Source: Cladopsammia gracilis (lineage: Eukaryota; Cnidaria; Anthozoa; Scleractinia; Dendrophylliidae). From it: a stretch of 64,000 nt of DNA. Of the stretch, positions 1-12,612 are shown in pieces (position 1 is the stretch's first letter; the number at the start of each line of letters is the position of its first letter). Under the pieces are notes generated by a model, which was not told the origin of the DNA, made no database searches, and worked only from the letters and a program-made list of their open reading frames with translations. The translations under genes and the position numbers were made by a program. Location: NCBI GenBank assembly GCA_022457155.1, contig JAJGOT010000240.1, positions 124,001 to 188,000 of the forward strand, read 5' to 3'.

Positions 1-143
1 ACTAAATGCCCGGCAGTCAGAAATTTTCACAAAATTTTCACTGAATGGCTCTTTCAAACCTTTTGAGAGTATTTGATGTTCGTTGAGAAATGTCAAGCGA
101 TTCCAAAAATTATTTTTCTTTTCCATTTGACGAAATATCCAAG
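1..143 (-). repeat. Inverted module of the 2.7 kb repeat family
   Basis: This stretch is the reverse complement of the module that follows it. The segment around 45-110 pairs with about 144-210, giving a hairpin-like junction near 143. The element continues off the left edge. Confidence 0.7.
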
Positions 144-2825
144 CTTGACATTTCTAAACGAACATCGAATGCTCTTAAAAGGTTTGAAAGAGCCTTTCAG
201 TGAAAATTCTATGAAAATTTCTCACTGCCGGGCATTTAGTCTATTTCAGACCGTGCCAGGTAGTCTGCAGAAATGTTCTTAGTGTCGTAAACATAGCGAT
301 CTTATAGTATACCGAAGCTTGAATATTTCGTCAACTGGAAAATCGAAATAATTTTGGGAATCGCTTGGTAATTCTAAACGAACTTTACTAAAGAGGTTTG
401 AGTGAGACGTTCAGTCGAAATTCTGTGAAAATTTCTGACTGCGAGTCTCAGCAGAAATTTTCTAAGTGTCGAGAACATAGCGATCTTATGGTATGCCCAA
501 GCTTGGATATTTCGTCAACTGGAAAGCAAAATAATTTTTGGAAGCGCTTGACATTTCTAAACGAACATCGAATACTCTCAAAAGGTTTGAAAGAGCCATT
601 CATTGAAAATTTTGTGAAAATTTCTGTTTGCCGGGCATTTAGTCTATTTAAGACCGTTCCCGGCTGCCGGGTTTTAGACACGGCGCATTTTATAAGCGAT
701 TTCAGCGTGTAGATTTTTTTCAAGAGAGATTTTGTCTATAACACAACAGATCGCCCTTGTTAGTGAACACCATCTTAGCTGAACCGCTTCCAAATATCCC
801 TCTAGCAAAGAAAATGCAGACATCTCTTAATTTTCCATCAACCCTACCCGTCTGGCTTTAAAAGCCACTGTTAAACAATTTACAACATCACACAATATTA
901 TACAACAAAAGACAAACTGTAACCTCAACAAAATTAGCGATTTTCTAAAACCATACATTTTCTAGTAAACATCAATCTATTGAGATTCCTTAAATTCCTT
1001 CGAAACAAAACACTCCCATATTATGAAATGTTTTATCACAATCATTGTCACACAACAACTGATATATAATTATACCTTTAAAATTTTTCATAAGAAGAAC
1101 CTTCCTTCTTTAATTTACGAAATAACTTTGTCACACCGATACCCCTACAACTTTACAAAATTAACACCCCATCAACGTACCGCCTTCGACACAAAATCTG
1201 CACATATTAAAAAAAAAAGATGCAATTTCATTCGAAACGTACTCTCCACTCCTAAAACCAAAAAATATGAACACTTTTTACAAGAATTAACTTCAAATAG
1301 CAATCAAATACAAACCAATTCATTTCTTAAACTTAAAAGGATCCATTTAATCCCTAATAGTTACATGGCAGTTAGCAAACAGATGACACCGGAAATACAA
1401 AACTCTCGACTTGAAAATAAAAAACAGACAAATAGTATATATTCGCAAATAGCCCATTCATAATTACCTTATGCAGCCATTTCTTTTTAAACCCTCCACA
1501 TACCAAAAATCAATCTCCGCTTAGCTTTTCAAAAAATTCCACATCGATCTCGATACAAACACACAACAGCGTTAAATTAATCCTTCAAAAACCATTGACA
1601 AGTAGCTAATTAGTCCATCACAGACATACCGCTAATCGATACCGGAAAACGTAGATATTTCGGCCCTCCCACAACTAAACAAGTTTCAACAAAATATTGC
1701 ACATCACACAATATTTAATAAAGCAATCTTAAACAATTTGTCAATGTTGCTAACCCTTACATTTAAAAGCGATTTCCGACAACCCATCTTTAATTCATCT
1801 TCATTTTCTTTCAACTTACCAATTAAACGTTATATAAAAACACAGACCTAGGGATTGTCTTATCAAACATATCAATCAAAATATAAAAGGTATCTCCGCA
1901 ATGCCGCAATGTTCTTACTTAAAACGATTTACACCTTTTCAGTTCAAAAACAAAAGAGAGTAATCACTAATTTTTCCGTCTAGCTGTAAATCTAATTTTA
2001 AGACAAATTCGCCGACAACTGCACAAAAAAGTGCTTTTCAAACACTACGAACAATGTCTGTCTTGAATACCAAAAAATAAAACAATAAGGTAAAACCTAA
2101 ATCTTTTAACAATATACACATTCTGCAATTTCTTACGACAAAAAATATTGCGAAAACGTTATTATAGTAAGCTCATTGACTAACTATAACATGCCATATG
2201 AGCAAGCTGAACCTTCATCTTTCACGCAATCGGCACACCCTTTTATCGCGCAAATAGACACATGACTAAGCAACACCACAGCTATCCTTAAAATAACAAA
2301 CAAGTGTCTACAAGTATAAACTCGATGAAACTTTAGCACGTTTCGAAATCTTATCATAACTTAAATGACACGCACTATTTAGACTTTCTTAATATAGTCC
2401 TCCTTATTTTAAAGAACATTGTAATTGAATTTCGATGATGCCTCAACTGAAAAAAACATTCACTTACACTCATAATAATATCACGTTATTCCGTTCTACA
2501 TAAAATCTTTGTCCCGTATGTACGCTTTGAAAAAATTGAATATTCAATTTTACCCTCCCCCCCGTCACCCCCCACACTGAAAAAAGACAAGACGACCCAA
2601 AATAACATCGAACTGAAACAATTTTTTTCTAAAATCAAACAGGTGCCAGCAAAACAAAATCACATAAATTGCGCCTTTCGCGCTCCATCATAGTCCGTGA
2701 TTTAATGTGAACGCCGAGGAGAGAGAGAGAGCGGGGGGGGGGGGGGGGGGGTACAATTTAAGATAAGCATGTGTGCCGCCAGGGTTCTCAAGCCCTGACC
2801 CTATTAAGAGTAGAAAATCAAAAAA
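144..2825 (+). repeat. Copy 1 of a ~2.7 kb dispersed direct repeat
   Basis: The stretch aligns in order and orientation with 39925-42652. It begins with two to three tandem ~190-220 bp modules containing 'catagcgatcttat' and 'ggatatttcgtcaactgg', then runs through ~2 kb of AT-rich DNA to a poly-C tract, a GA/poly-G tract and a shared end near 'gccctgaccctattaagagta'. Copy 1 lacks a ~55-bp segment present at 40622-40676 and keeps a ~45-bp segment that copy 2 has lost. I recognise no protein in it; the short reading frames are not shared between the copies. The class is unknown. Confidence 0.85.
2719..2752. repeat. (GA)n followed by poly-G
   Basis: Short GA microsatellite running into a ~18-base G tract. 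The same place in the second copy (42534-42580) has a much longer GA array. Confidence 0.9.
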
Positions 2826-2835
2826 AAATCAGAAC

Positions 2836-3095
2836 TTGTCATGAACTTGTCATATCTCACATTACGTTACCGCAAAGGCATTAAGTTCTTCTTAATAAGT
2901 TTCGATATCTCACGTTACCTATCAGCTTCAATCATTTATCGTAAAGCCAAAAATAGGTCAAATGCGTTTTTTTGGCAAACGCAGTTTGAGAATTTCACGG
3001 TGTATTTTTACGAATGGCGACGTTTTAAGAAAGTTAAATGGGACGGGAAAGTTTGTGTTTTAATATGAGCGATATGGCAGAGCAAAATTTGCGTT
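2836..3095 (-). repeat. Fragment of dispersed repeat family 'R2'
   Basis: Reverse-complement match to 27170-27450 and 28990-29300. Landmarks are 'gcgatatggcagagcaaaatt' (reverse 'attttgctctgccatatcgc') and 'cgtgaaattctcaaac'. It abuts the 2.7 kb repeat. No coding content. Confidence 0.75.
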
Positions 3096-3329
3096 TGTTC
3101 TAGTACGCCGGTGGCGGCTTAGAATTTTAAACATGAACGCTTATCAGCATAAGTGGAAAAGCGTTATTTCCTGAATTATTCTAGAGCTCTCACGCAATGC
3201 AAGTATGAACGTCCCAGTATGGGAATCCCGAAACGTCAAGTTGGATATCGAGTTCGAGTTCGAGTTGGACTTCGAGTTGGATTTCGAAATATGAAAAACT
3301 ATAATCGATAAAAATCGACAGTGGAACCT

Positions 3330-3525
3330 CCCTTACGGACACCTCTCTAATACGGATACCTCTCTATTACGGACAGTTTCCTGTGTCCCGACAAAATTCG
3401 CACATATTTTCTTTAAAAAAGACCTCTATAATACGGACCCTCTCTAATACGGACAACGGACACTAAATTCGGTCCCAGAGAGCAAATTAATATAAACTTA
3501 AACTCTCTATCACGGACACTCCGGT
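3330..3525 (+). repeat. Pogo/Tigger-like terminal segment ('cagtggaacctc...tacggac')
   Basis: It starts 'cagtggaacctccc', a terminus common among pogo/Tigger-like elements, and carries five or more imperfect copies of 'cctctctaatacggac'. No matching right end was found nearby, so it is probably a fragment. Confidence 0.4.
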
Positions 3526-3778
3526 GATCAGGTGATGATAGTTTGAGTAAGTAATACAATTTCCTGTTTGCGGTTACAAACATGTATCGCAAGACGTTTT
3601 CAGAATAGACCTTATCACGGTTTTTCCAAAATTTTATATGGGCCTGATAGCAATAATCCATCGACACTGCTGGGAAAAGCATCTCAAAAATAGTAAAATG
3701 GCCGAGTTTAAAAGCGATATATTTTAAAATAATGGAGATATAGCTCCGCCAAGTCGGCAAATTTCACAGACGTTTGTA

Positions 3779-3831
3779 TCGCGCGGCCAAATATCTTGCC
3801 TACCGGTAGGCAAGAAATTTGGCCGCGCGGA
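3779..3831. repeat. Near-perfect palindrome
   Basis: Arms of about 24 bp ('cgcggccaaatatcttgcctacc' and its complement with one mismatch) meet with no spacer at an ACCGGT centre. Confidence 0.85.
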
Positions 3832-4638
3832 TCTGGATCAGTAAAATCCTGTACAAGATAAACTAGTAGTTTCCACTGGAAAGTGAAGTGCTGCGAGTAA
3901 AGCTTATTGCAGAAGAAGACTTGTTTGGAGATATCTCGTTAATTGCATGTACTTTAAATAGTGAACAGATGAGCGACTTGATCTATTTTGCCATTGGATT
4001 AACTTGGCTAATATATATGCCGTTCGAACGGCAAAACCGCACGGCTACTGAACGGATGAACGCGAAGTATGAATAAAGCCGTTTCTGATGGCTCAAAACG
4101 GGAAAGTTTGCAGAGATTAGCGACCTTTAATTCTCTCTCAATGTAATGTGCGACTCTGATGAAGATAACGAATGGAAAGCAGAACCATCGACTATGGTCT
4201 AAGTAGAATTTCGAGGCGACTGGAGGCGTTGGAGCGATTTTACCGCCGATTTCCTTCGATGGATCCGATCGGCTCGATGAGCGGAGTGCTGTCTCTTTCA
4301 GAGGGGGGACTGAAACAGTTGAACTAAAAATCGCTTGAATCGCGAATCGACCGCAAAACCACTCACTGAGGCACAAGTAAACACACAAAGAAGTTCAGAT
4401 GAACCAGTTTTATTCAAATATCGTTCCTAATTTTACGCTCAAACTCGAAGTGAATTTTCCCAATACAAATCCTTATAATTTCGCTATTACGCCATTTACC
4501 ACGACGTTTATCACTTGAGCTTAGGCTACCTGTGCTGCCAGATGGTACGTTGTGACAAAAGGCAGTATCCTCTCGTGACCTTTTTTCTTTTGTGTAAGTG
4601 CCGATTATATTTTTTCATATTTGTATTTTGTTTTTTTA

Positions 4639-4740
4639 ACTCGAAGTCCAACTCGAAGTCCAACTCGAAGTCCAACTCGAAATCCAACTCGAAGTCCAAC
4701 TCGAACTCGAACTCGAACTCGAACTCGATGTCCAACTCGA
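4639..4740. repeat. 12-bp tandem array AACTCGAAGTCC
   Basis: About nine degenerate copies alternate between AACTCGAAGTCC and the shorter AACTCG. They form the right subterminal region of the 3221-4755 element. Ser/Asn/Lys-rich or Glu/Phe-rich reading frames here are artefacts of the repeat. Confidence 0.85.
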
Positions 4741-4755
4741 CGTTCCGGGATTCCC

Positions 4756-5742
4756 TGCCATGATCTATCAAGAAACGAAACATAATTATTATCAATTCGC
4801 TGTTCTGACTCAAATGAGTTCAAATTTTATATTCAAGTTCCGATGAATTTCATTGCATTCTCAAATACTTGTTCATTTGGCTCGGATGGCTTTATGCCGG
4901 TGGATTTTCAAGATCAGTTGCTAAAACGCGCCACACTGTGAAAGAAATTTCCGGGAATATTTAAAATTTTACAAGATTTTGGTCTATTCTCTTGCCAAAT
5001 AATGCCATTTCAATGTAATCGATTTTTGTAACAGTTAGCGTAAACTTCGAGTTCTACGAAGGATTCGAGTTTAATCAATTTTTGCATAACCGGAATTCAA
5101 TTGGATAAAAATGTACGACGATGAGTCGTGCACTTGTAATAAGCTGAGCGTGCAAGGCCTAGCCGTGTGGTTTTAACGCAATGAGAAGTTCGTAGACAAT
5201 ATAATAATTAAGGCCTTTAAAAATCAGTTGAAATCATTAATTCAAATGGATGGACTCGATACCTATTTAGTTTACTCTTAATTCAAAAGACAAATAGTAT
5301 TGAAATATTTATGAAGAGGAATTTAACCGTTGCAACCCCTTAAAACTGTACTTATCTATATCCATGGTGCACTGTATTAAATTTTTCTTAATAGGTTTTT
5401 AGAAGACTTACCTTCTACATGCAGCTGAAAAAGCTAGGCTTAAACGTAACAGTCGCTAGACTGTCAAAAATGCCAACGAAGGTTTTAGCGAGCTCCACGC
5501 AGCTGTAAAGCGCAGCGAATACAAGCTAAAATTACAGCCTTTACTGAGACACTTACGATACGACCAAAAACAGATCGCTGCATTCACCCCTCTCATAAAA
5601 TAGAAGTCTGTATACAGGTGAACATTTCAAGTTCGTTTACCAACAGGTTGCAACTGAACTGACTGAAAATTCTAAAAACTGACAGGAATCTTCTGCGACA
5701 CCTCCTTTCAACAACCTTGACGGGCTTTTTTAATTTCGTTCC
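4756..5742. other. No gene seen; part of a dispersed repeat at 5490-5660
   Basis: AT-rich and without convincing coding. The segment 5490-5660 ('gctccacgcagct...cataaaatagaagtc...ggttgcaact') recurs in the same orientation at 28000-28160. Confidence 0.5.
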
Positions 5743-5891
5743 TATAGGTGGTTTGCAATCAATCTCTAGAGACATAGATAACAATAGTGAAACGAACAAA
5801 TGCTGGTGGACGAACAAAAGGAGCTAATGAGAGAACTATTGTTTATGTCCACCAGCATGGCGGCGATGACGTAACATGAAAACCACCTATA
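5743..5891. mobile_element. MITE with TATAGGTGGTTT termini
   Basis: 149-bp element with left end 'tataggtggtttgca' and right end 'tgaaaaccacctata'. It contains the 'caccagcatggcggcgatgacgt' type of core that also appears in the 20508-20688 MITE. No coding. Confidence 0.6.
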
Positions 5892-7407
5892 ACAAATTAA
5901 GTTATCGTCTCTTTCGTAAAAAAATACGTAAACATTGGGAACATCAAACTTTAAGAGGGTATAAAGGAAAAGTAACACACATCTGAACAGCGCCACCATT
6001 TTGGACGGCAATCTATCCGTTCCGATGTTAATGCGTAACTGTTTCCTCCTTTCCGGTTCTAGATTTCTGTTCGTGAAATGACCAGATTTTTTCCGGATAT
6101 ATAATTGATACTATCCATTAGATTATTACAATGGAACTCAATTCATTCTATAGGTGTCAGAACATTCACTGAAGCGTGATGCTTGAAGTTGTTTCTCGCG
6201 GTGAATTTGCCTGTAAAGAGCTGTAAACAGTGAGCTTACTTTACCATTTTGTAAACAAGGCCAAACACACGACAAATTAATCTAGCACTGCTAAATAAGG
6301 GTGCTAATGGGGGTACCCAATTGTCAGTTAAGAAGAGGCTACACTGGTAGCCTATACTCATGCGCTTGTATAAAAAAAATTTATGTTTTTCTTTTTTAAC
6401 TGCGTCACGCTGTCGGAAATCGGTTCATTTCAATATTTTCATTCATTGATCTTATCAAGTGATTTAGCTTGACAAGTAGGAAATTACGTATATCAGTAAG
6501 GCTTTTAAATTTGCAAAGTTAAGATAAGGTTACTTTAAAGGCCATGAGAATGACCAGAGTGAATGCGTTTTTGGGATTGGACTTAGAACAGCCGCTTTAC
6601 GAAAATTATTCGACATTAGATTCTCATACAAAAACCATAATTTCTCACCTGTCAAGATAGCCTCCAAAACCGTAATAAGGATCGTCAGTATTAAAGATGT
6701 CTGTTTGATACAGGATCGTACACAGAGAGTATGGGAAGGAAAAAAAATCGAAACTCACTGATGCTTGTGTCCAATAACATACGGTGTGTCCACTTACTTT
6801 GGAGTCTGCTTAATACAGGTTTTAGTGTAATCAGAAATCTTACTCATTTAATCTAACACTGAAAAGGGCTCGTGTGGTTAACCCCTGGGTCAACCCGCGT
6901 TCGCGTGCTAGGACAAAATGACGAAACAAAATACACACCATACCACCATCACTTGTCACACTTCCCATTAGAAAAGGTAGCTCCATTTCCAACTGAGCCT
7001 TTGTAACAGCTTTCCCGTCGATCTTCTCTAATCGGAACCACTTTAAATCAAACTCACCGAGTCCAAACTTTCCGCTTATTGTTTGATTATATGTCCATTG
7101 AATTGTGCTTTGTCATGTCAAACGGTATGCGACTTATGTGTCATTCGAATGCCGATCCTTTGTCATCATCTCGATAAAAACTCAGAATAACTTTGACCAC
7201 GCCACTCGACGCCATCACGGAGATCAAGGTCAACGCTCTACGACCCTGGTACCTTTCGCATATAATATCGGTTACCATGTCACCTGGTCACGCAGCGAGG
7301 CAGGTAAAAGTCACAAAATAGCTTTGCTGTTAGGAAAAAACTATATTGCTTTTATTAACAACAACAATCGTTAATTTAGTATAATTAATAGAATGTCACT
7401 TAACTGT
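5892..7407. other. No feature recognised
   Basis: AT-rich sequence with only short open frames and no family match, repeat structure or promoter I can support. Confidence 0.4.
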
Positions 7408-7672
7408 TACCGTATTTTCTCGATTAAACGCCGGGCCCCGAATAAACGCCGGGTATAATTGAGGAAGTTGTAAGTAAGCTCCTCAAACGTTTGTTTGTGG
7501 TATAATAAACTTAAGATTTAAGGGCAAGGTACAAGGCTGCCAAGAAAAACGAATAATAACCCTTTCTTAAAAAATGGCGGGCGAGAAAAAACTGCTGATA
7601 CAAAGAAACGCCGGGTCCACAAGGCCAAGTTTGAAATAAACGCCGGGGGCATTTAATAGAGAAAATACGGTA
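7408..7672. mobile_element. MITE with TACCGTATTTTCTCG termini
   Basis: The left end 'taccgtattttctcgattaaacgccggg' and right end 'gccgggggcatttaatagagaaaatacggta' form inverted repeats around 265 bp. Two internal 'aaataaacgccggg' copies sit near the ends. It is flanked by TA or is self-terminating at TA. Non-coding. Confidence 0.75.
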
Positions 7673-9020
7673 ACTTTTCATTTATCAGTTAACTACTATA
7701 TTTTTGGGCAATTGTCAGTTAACTGTTAACCCCATCAGCACCCTCCTAAATGCACTGGTATTCTGAATTTCACTTTTGCCGGAACGCAATTGGCATGAAA
7801 ACAAAACGAAAAAACTCGCGAGATAATAACGCCTTTTGTCACAACATTTCACCCACGACTGAAAAACCTTAAACAAATACTGATGAAAAATGGAGTTTCG
7901 TTCAAAACCAACCATTCCTGAAAACTATTTACAAAACGCCGCCTAACACATCATACAAGACGTAAATCACTTAACGACACGACTCATAACAGCCAAACTT
8001 TGAAAGCTAATATAAATGCATCGCAACCGCAAAACCACATAGCGGAGTCGGTGCAGGCCTATCATGAACCTCATTTCGATCTAAGGGAAACTAAAAAAGT
8101 GACCGCCAGGAGTGGTGCCCTGTTTATCCGCTCCAGACCCAATATTTTCTATATAAGTGCGTCCATAGCAGACGTGACCGAAAAATGACCACGTGATCAC
8201 CATTTTCCCGCCATTTTTCACGTCAAAATATATAAAACAGCAGACTTGATACTTTAGCTAACTACAAAACTTTCCGTTTCATTATGCAAGAGTAGGAACA
8301 GCAAAATACCATAAATTTTGACTTTCGTTCTATTTTCGAATACTGCTGGAGAGTTGAAAAAGAAATGGCTGATGGCGCGATGTCTGCTAAACATAGCTCA
8401 AATTGTCCTGGCATGGGGAAAGGCAGCTCTAGAGAAATGACATGTTGTTACGGCCTCCTTCCATTAGATTCGGCAAATGTGAAGTTCAATGTTTGAATCG
8501 GGCCTTACTTTAAAGAATATTAAAGATTCAGTCACCATTTGTTGTGTCAATTGATATTTTGATAATTAATATTAATATCTCATCTGATCAGATATAAAGT
8601 CATTGCACGTGACGTATTATCGATGTGGGCTTTTAATTGTTTTAAAATTGCGGCAATCTATTGTATTTGATTTAGAAAGTCTTTTCCATTGTCAAATATC
8701 CCAACAGAAAATAGACAATGAATAACTGAAAATGCACTGTGTAAATTGAACCAACAACACATTTTCATCGTCAATTAGCTAGGAAGGCGGGAAAAGTCTT
8801 TCACTTTCACTTCCCTAACATCAAAATTATTTACATTCACACTCGTGATTCTTTGTTACTCATAACTTTTTTTGACTTGCACCAACATGAATTTTCAAAC
8901 CAAGTTCTCTCAATCTTCTCTTTTCTGCCAAGAACCATATCCAGTTGACTACTGCGCCTCGCATTTTCTACATAATGTCTGATTCTACAACGCCATCTTT
9001 ACCATATTTATTTTATATTT
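7673..9020. other. No gene seen; minor dispersed similarity
   Basis: 7985-8070 ('aatataaatgcatcgcaaccgcaaaaccaca') resembles 43600-43680. 'gagttgaaaaagaaatggctg' at 8352 recurs at 26024. Otherwise unannotatable. Confidence 0.4.
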
Positions 9021-9024
9021 ATTT

Positions 9025-9095
9025 TAGATTCTTCTTTTTTTTAACCTCATGTTTCAACGCATTAACGAGATGGCTTTAAGAGCCCTTTGATTTAT
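9025..9095 (-). repeat. SINE-type 3' tail fragment
   Basis: Carries 'cgcattaacgagatggctttaagagccctttgat', the reverse complement of the 3' part of the SINE at 23150-23385, with a T-rich (A-tail complement) stretch on its left. Related copies are at 20117, 46279 and 47208. Confidence 0.7.
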
Positions 9096-9151
9096 AGTAG
9101 GTGGAGCTGCGCTATTGATGGAAATTTGGTGACGGGAAAAACAAATGTAAA

Positions 9152-10280
9152 TTAGTTGAATGAAAAGCGTTCGTTAACTCCGTGGGGCGCGTTTGAGAGT
9201 GCCAATTCGAAAGATGATTTTTTTTGTTCTAAGTTTTTACGGCTTTCTGTGTTGCCCTGGTGTAGGGAAACGCCACAGATTGTCATGTGTTGTTTAGAAT
9301 GGTTAGCAAGATTGAAATGACGCGCGACTGGTCTCGAGAACGGTCGTCCAGTCTCCTCCCTGTTTCGCCAATGTATATCTTTTCGCAAAAAAGAACTATG
9401 CAGTAGATAACATTTACGGAGGTGCATGTGAAACGATCAGTGATTTTAATAGATCGTTTAGGTCCCGTTATTTTGTCCGCGTTGTGAATGAAAGGACAAG
9501 TGTTGCATCGTGTGCGTGCGCATTTAAAGGTTCCCGGTTCATCGTCAGATTTCAGTGTACTCGTAACTAGAAAGTTGCCTATGTTTTTGTCACGTTTGAA
9601 TGAAATTACTGGGGGTTGTGAAAAAATTATGCCAGTTTCGGGGTCGTTTTTAAACAATTTGAAATTTGAAATTTTTTAAAATGATGCTTTTGACTTTGTG
9701 GTTGTGTGGGTGGAAAGTGAGGGTGAATGGAATTCTCTCGTTCTCTTCCTTCTGTTCAAAGGGGACAGACCGCAAATAAATGTGGCTACTAAATATATCT
9801 GAATTTCGTAACTGTTGATCAGTAGGATGCCCAAAATGCGTGCAATTCCACAATTGGTTTCGGCTCCATTAAATGTGATGTTTGTAGTGCTGATTGTCTG
9901 TCGATCTGTTGTGCACGTTGTTGGCCCGTATTAACAACAGAGTCAGGGTACCCACGTTTCTTGAAAAAACTGGCACATTTCTTCCAATTTGTTGGAAAAA
10001 TCGGAGTCATCACTACAAAGACGTCGAAGTCTGAGAAATTGAGAATACGGATTGGCGTTTTTAACGTGTGATGGATGTGAGGATGAATGTAACAGATAAC
10101 TGTGGGAATCTGTAGGTTTGTAGTGCACACTTGTGGATAAACTGTTGCCGTTGATCGAAATATTGATGTCAAGAAAAACGACAGAGGTCGCGAAATGTAT
10201 AAAAAGCCCTTAGAATAGCTTTTCCAAGTAGGTCTACGAGATATTTGTTTCCTCAGATCACCACTAGGATGTGACAAGTC
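9152..10280 (-). pseudogene. Penelope-like retroelement relic (RT C-terminus + GIY-YIG nuclease)
   Basis: Reading down the minus strand, the segment 10128-9943 carries 'YKPTDSHSYLLHSSSHPSHV', typical of the region after the RT catalytic core of Penelope-like elements. A second frame follows (FFKKRGYP). 9853-9650 contributes 'RIPFTLTFHPHN', and 9657-9283 contributes a Cys-rich stretch (CNTCPF) and the GIY-YIG-type motif 'KIYIGETGRRL'. After another frameshift, 9427-9152 supplies the C-terminus (ARHFNLANH ... NLEQK ... NERFSFN). In life such a protein reverse-transcribes its RNA and cuts target DNA. This copy is 5'-truncated (no RT catalytic region) and split among at least three frames, so it is dead. 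Family call is firm; clade is not. Confidence 0.9.
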
Positions 10281-10289
10281 ACAATTATT

Positions 10290-11399
10290 TGTGTGCTTTG
10301 CATGCTGGACAGTATTGCATGACCCCTTGATCTTTGGGATTCTCTCTCTAACAACAGGAGGTTTTCAGGCTGTCCATAGCCATTTATAAAATTATTTTAT
10401 ATCCTTATGCCTTTGTTACGCTAGCTCTCCTGGCGTATGTTAAGGTTTCTTTGGCTAATTCGTGTTGCAAGCCAAGTTAGATAGTAATCGGCTATAGTTT
10501 ATGTTATTGCTTTGACAATGCTAGGATCAGTAAATCTCTTAGCCTGTGATTTAGTGTGTAAGTCTGCGGTGTGCAAGACTTGTGAGAGAGTATTTCTTCA
10601 TCGCAGATGTAGGCGTCTTAAGGTTCAAGCCTGAAACTGCTGTGTGTCTACTGAAATAATGATTTCTTGCCATTATGTTTTAGCTCCTTGTTTTATTCTG
10701 TTTTGAGTAGTGTACCTTGGAGCTAGTCGAACCTTTGCCCATGGCGTTTCTGCATCCAACATGCTGCAGACAGATATTGTGATCTGTTTTGACACTCTCA
10801 TTGATGCTAGTGATTACTTACATTCTTTCTTTTAAAAAAAAATCAGTGTCAAATTGAGTTATAAGGGACATTTTGAACATTCTATCTTCAGGGATCATTT
10901 CTCGGAAAGTGTATGTTTTGCGACCAGTGAACTTAAAATCTTATAACTTTAAAAGTACTCAGTCGAGCTGAAATTTTCAGCACTTATTGTTGAAATGTAT
11001 ACATGTAGAAGTAAAATAATGGTAGCAATTTTAAAAGGAATACATAGCTTGTGACATTGTTTCTTAAACACAAAAATATTATTTTTTGTTCAGTTTTGGT
11101 TGCTATGGCAACAGGAGTGATGACATCTCAAGTTCCCTTCATCATGTTATAGCTTTACTCCAACACTGTTGATCAAAGTGTTCTCACTGTAATTTAGAGA
11201 TGCATTTTTCAGGAGATAGGATTCTGTCCAAGTGTTCTGGGTGTGGTCATTGTGAAAGTAAATCACTCCAGGGGTCCTCACTTTGTTAATAAAGGTTGAA
11301 ATTTTTGCTTCAATTTGTTGCTTAGTTCTTTCAGATTCAAAAATATATGGTTTTGCTTGGTTTAGCTCAGTAATTTAAAAAAAAAAAGACTATCTCACC
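10290..11399. other. No feature recognised
   Basis: Intergenic-looking sequence with short frames only. No TIR, tandem repeat or family motif found. Confidence 0.4.
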
Positions 11400-12291
11400 T
11401 AAACCATTAGTTCCCACCAATGCCAAAATTCAGGTGTAACTCCTTTTTGATAGGGAAATTGCGAGCAATTTTTTGCCACACATGGTAGGGGTTTTGAATG
11501 CAGCCAGGTAACCTGGCAGTTATAAAGAACGATACTTATAGCCAAGGATTGTCCCCTGTCAGGCGGAACCAGTTCTCCTTGCTGATCTTGTCGTGATAGC
11601 ACAGCACATCGAAACCCAGCTCTTGCGGAGCTCGTCTTAAGAACCTTTTGAGTTCATTGTTTTGGCAAGAGACCAGGCAGTATTTAAGGCGTTATTCTTT
11701 GCAAGAGATCGGGCAGCTACTCTCTTACAGTTGATCGAAGACTAGAGATATCTTGCGTTTTCTGGATAACTCGGGCTTCCTGCCCAACCATGTCTGAACC
11801 AAAACGTTGAGGTTGGGAGACGGGAACGTCTTGGCTTTCAAGAGGGGCGCTAATATCTGGTGTGTCCTGTAAGTGGTCTAGAGCTGTATGTTCGGGTTTG
11901 TGCCCAGCTGGGGATATAGGGCTTGGTTCGGGTTACCTTTTTGCCCTCTAACAAGACAGGAAAAGTATCTCCTCTAAGCCCCCTCCTCTCACAGGCTGCC
12001 CAGACCAGGCTCAATGTCTATTTCGTAGCCTTACGCCAACAGCTAATAAGTGGACGTTTCACGCTTCATGGTTTCCGCAGTGGTGCAGCAATCTCAATGG
12101 CCCTGGCAGATTTAAACCTCCATAAAATTATGGATCATGTTTGCTGGAACGGAAGCGACACAGCCTTGCACTGCTTCAAGCTGAAAGAAGTGGTTAACCC
12201 GGCAACTGCAGGTGCAGGCCAATTAAGTTCTGATGCTGGCAAGGATTACAAATGTTTTGATGCTTTGAAGGGATTCTATCAGGCTCTCTAG
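11400..12291 (+). pseudogene. Tyrosine recombinase/integrase relic, expected nucleophile Tyr replaced by Cys
   Basis: The final 123 codons (11923-12291) are open and match the C-terminal catalytic half of a tyrosine recombinase: 'LHGFRSGAAISMAL' is the HxxR box, followed by 'IMDHVCWNG' and 'ALHCFKLKEVVNPA', where related transposon recombinases have Tyr at the Cys position. Upstream the similarity continues through stops and frameshifts (around 11660-11910: FFARDRA, CPVSGLELY) and possibly from ~11400 (LFDREIASNF). Functional enzymes of this type integrate Crypton or DIRS/Ngaro-type elements; which one is not decidable here. The upstream breaks and the Tyr-to-Cys change indicate an inactive copy. 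No reverse transcriptase is adjacent. Confidence 0.75.
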
Positions 12292-12612
12292 GCTGAGTGC
12301 CTTATAAAACAACAACAAAAATGTATATATGTATAATAACTTCAAAAAAAAAAAATCTTGAGAATCGTTAGGAGTGTTAAATTGGCAATAGCAAGAAGTA
12401 AACATGAAGTGGAATCTCAAAAATATTTCACGTACGTTTATTTGGAGTGTTAGGATAAGGTTTGGGAGAGAGCATGGATTCCGAGAGCGTTATGGGGGTG
12501 ATTGGGTTCTCATACAATGGCGAATGGCATGGTAGATTGGGGAAGGTCAGATTGATTCCCCGTACCTTATTATAATGTCATTAATAACAATACCCAGGTC
12601 AGAATATTATAC
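12292..12612. other. No feature recognised
   Basis: Short AT-rich spacer between the recombinase relic and the tandem repeat block, with an A tract near 12344. Confidence 0.4.

Larger units (their letters stand above)
3221..4755. mobile_element. Inverted-repeat element with GGGAATCCC termini and AACTCG arrays
   Basis: The left end begins GGGAATCCCGAAACGTC and runs into 'gagttcgagttggacttcgag' repeats. The right end is the imperfect reverse complement ending 'gacgttccgggattccc'. Only the termini are repetitive; the interior holds a 'cagtggaacctc' segment and a palindrome but no recognisable transposase. I see no clear target duplication. This is best called a non-autonomous DNA element; its superfamily is unknown. 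Confidence 0.6.

Noticed and set aside
1023..1463. 146-codon open frame in the first 2.7 kb repeat
   Set aside because: The homologous region of the second copy does not keep the frame, and composition is that of AT-rich DNA.
4515..4823. Ser/Asn/Lys-rich and Glu/Phe-rich reading frames on both strands
   Set aside because: They are translations of the AACTCGAAGTCC array. No start context, conservation or domain supports a protein.
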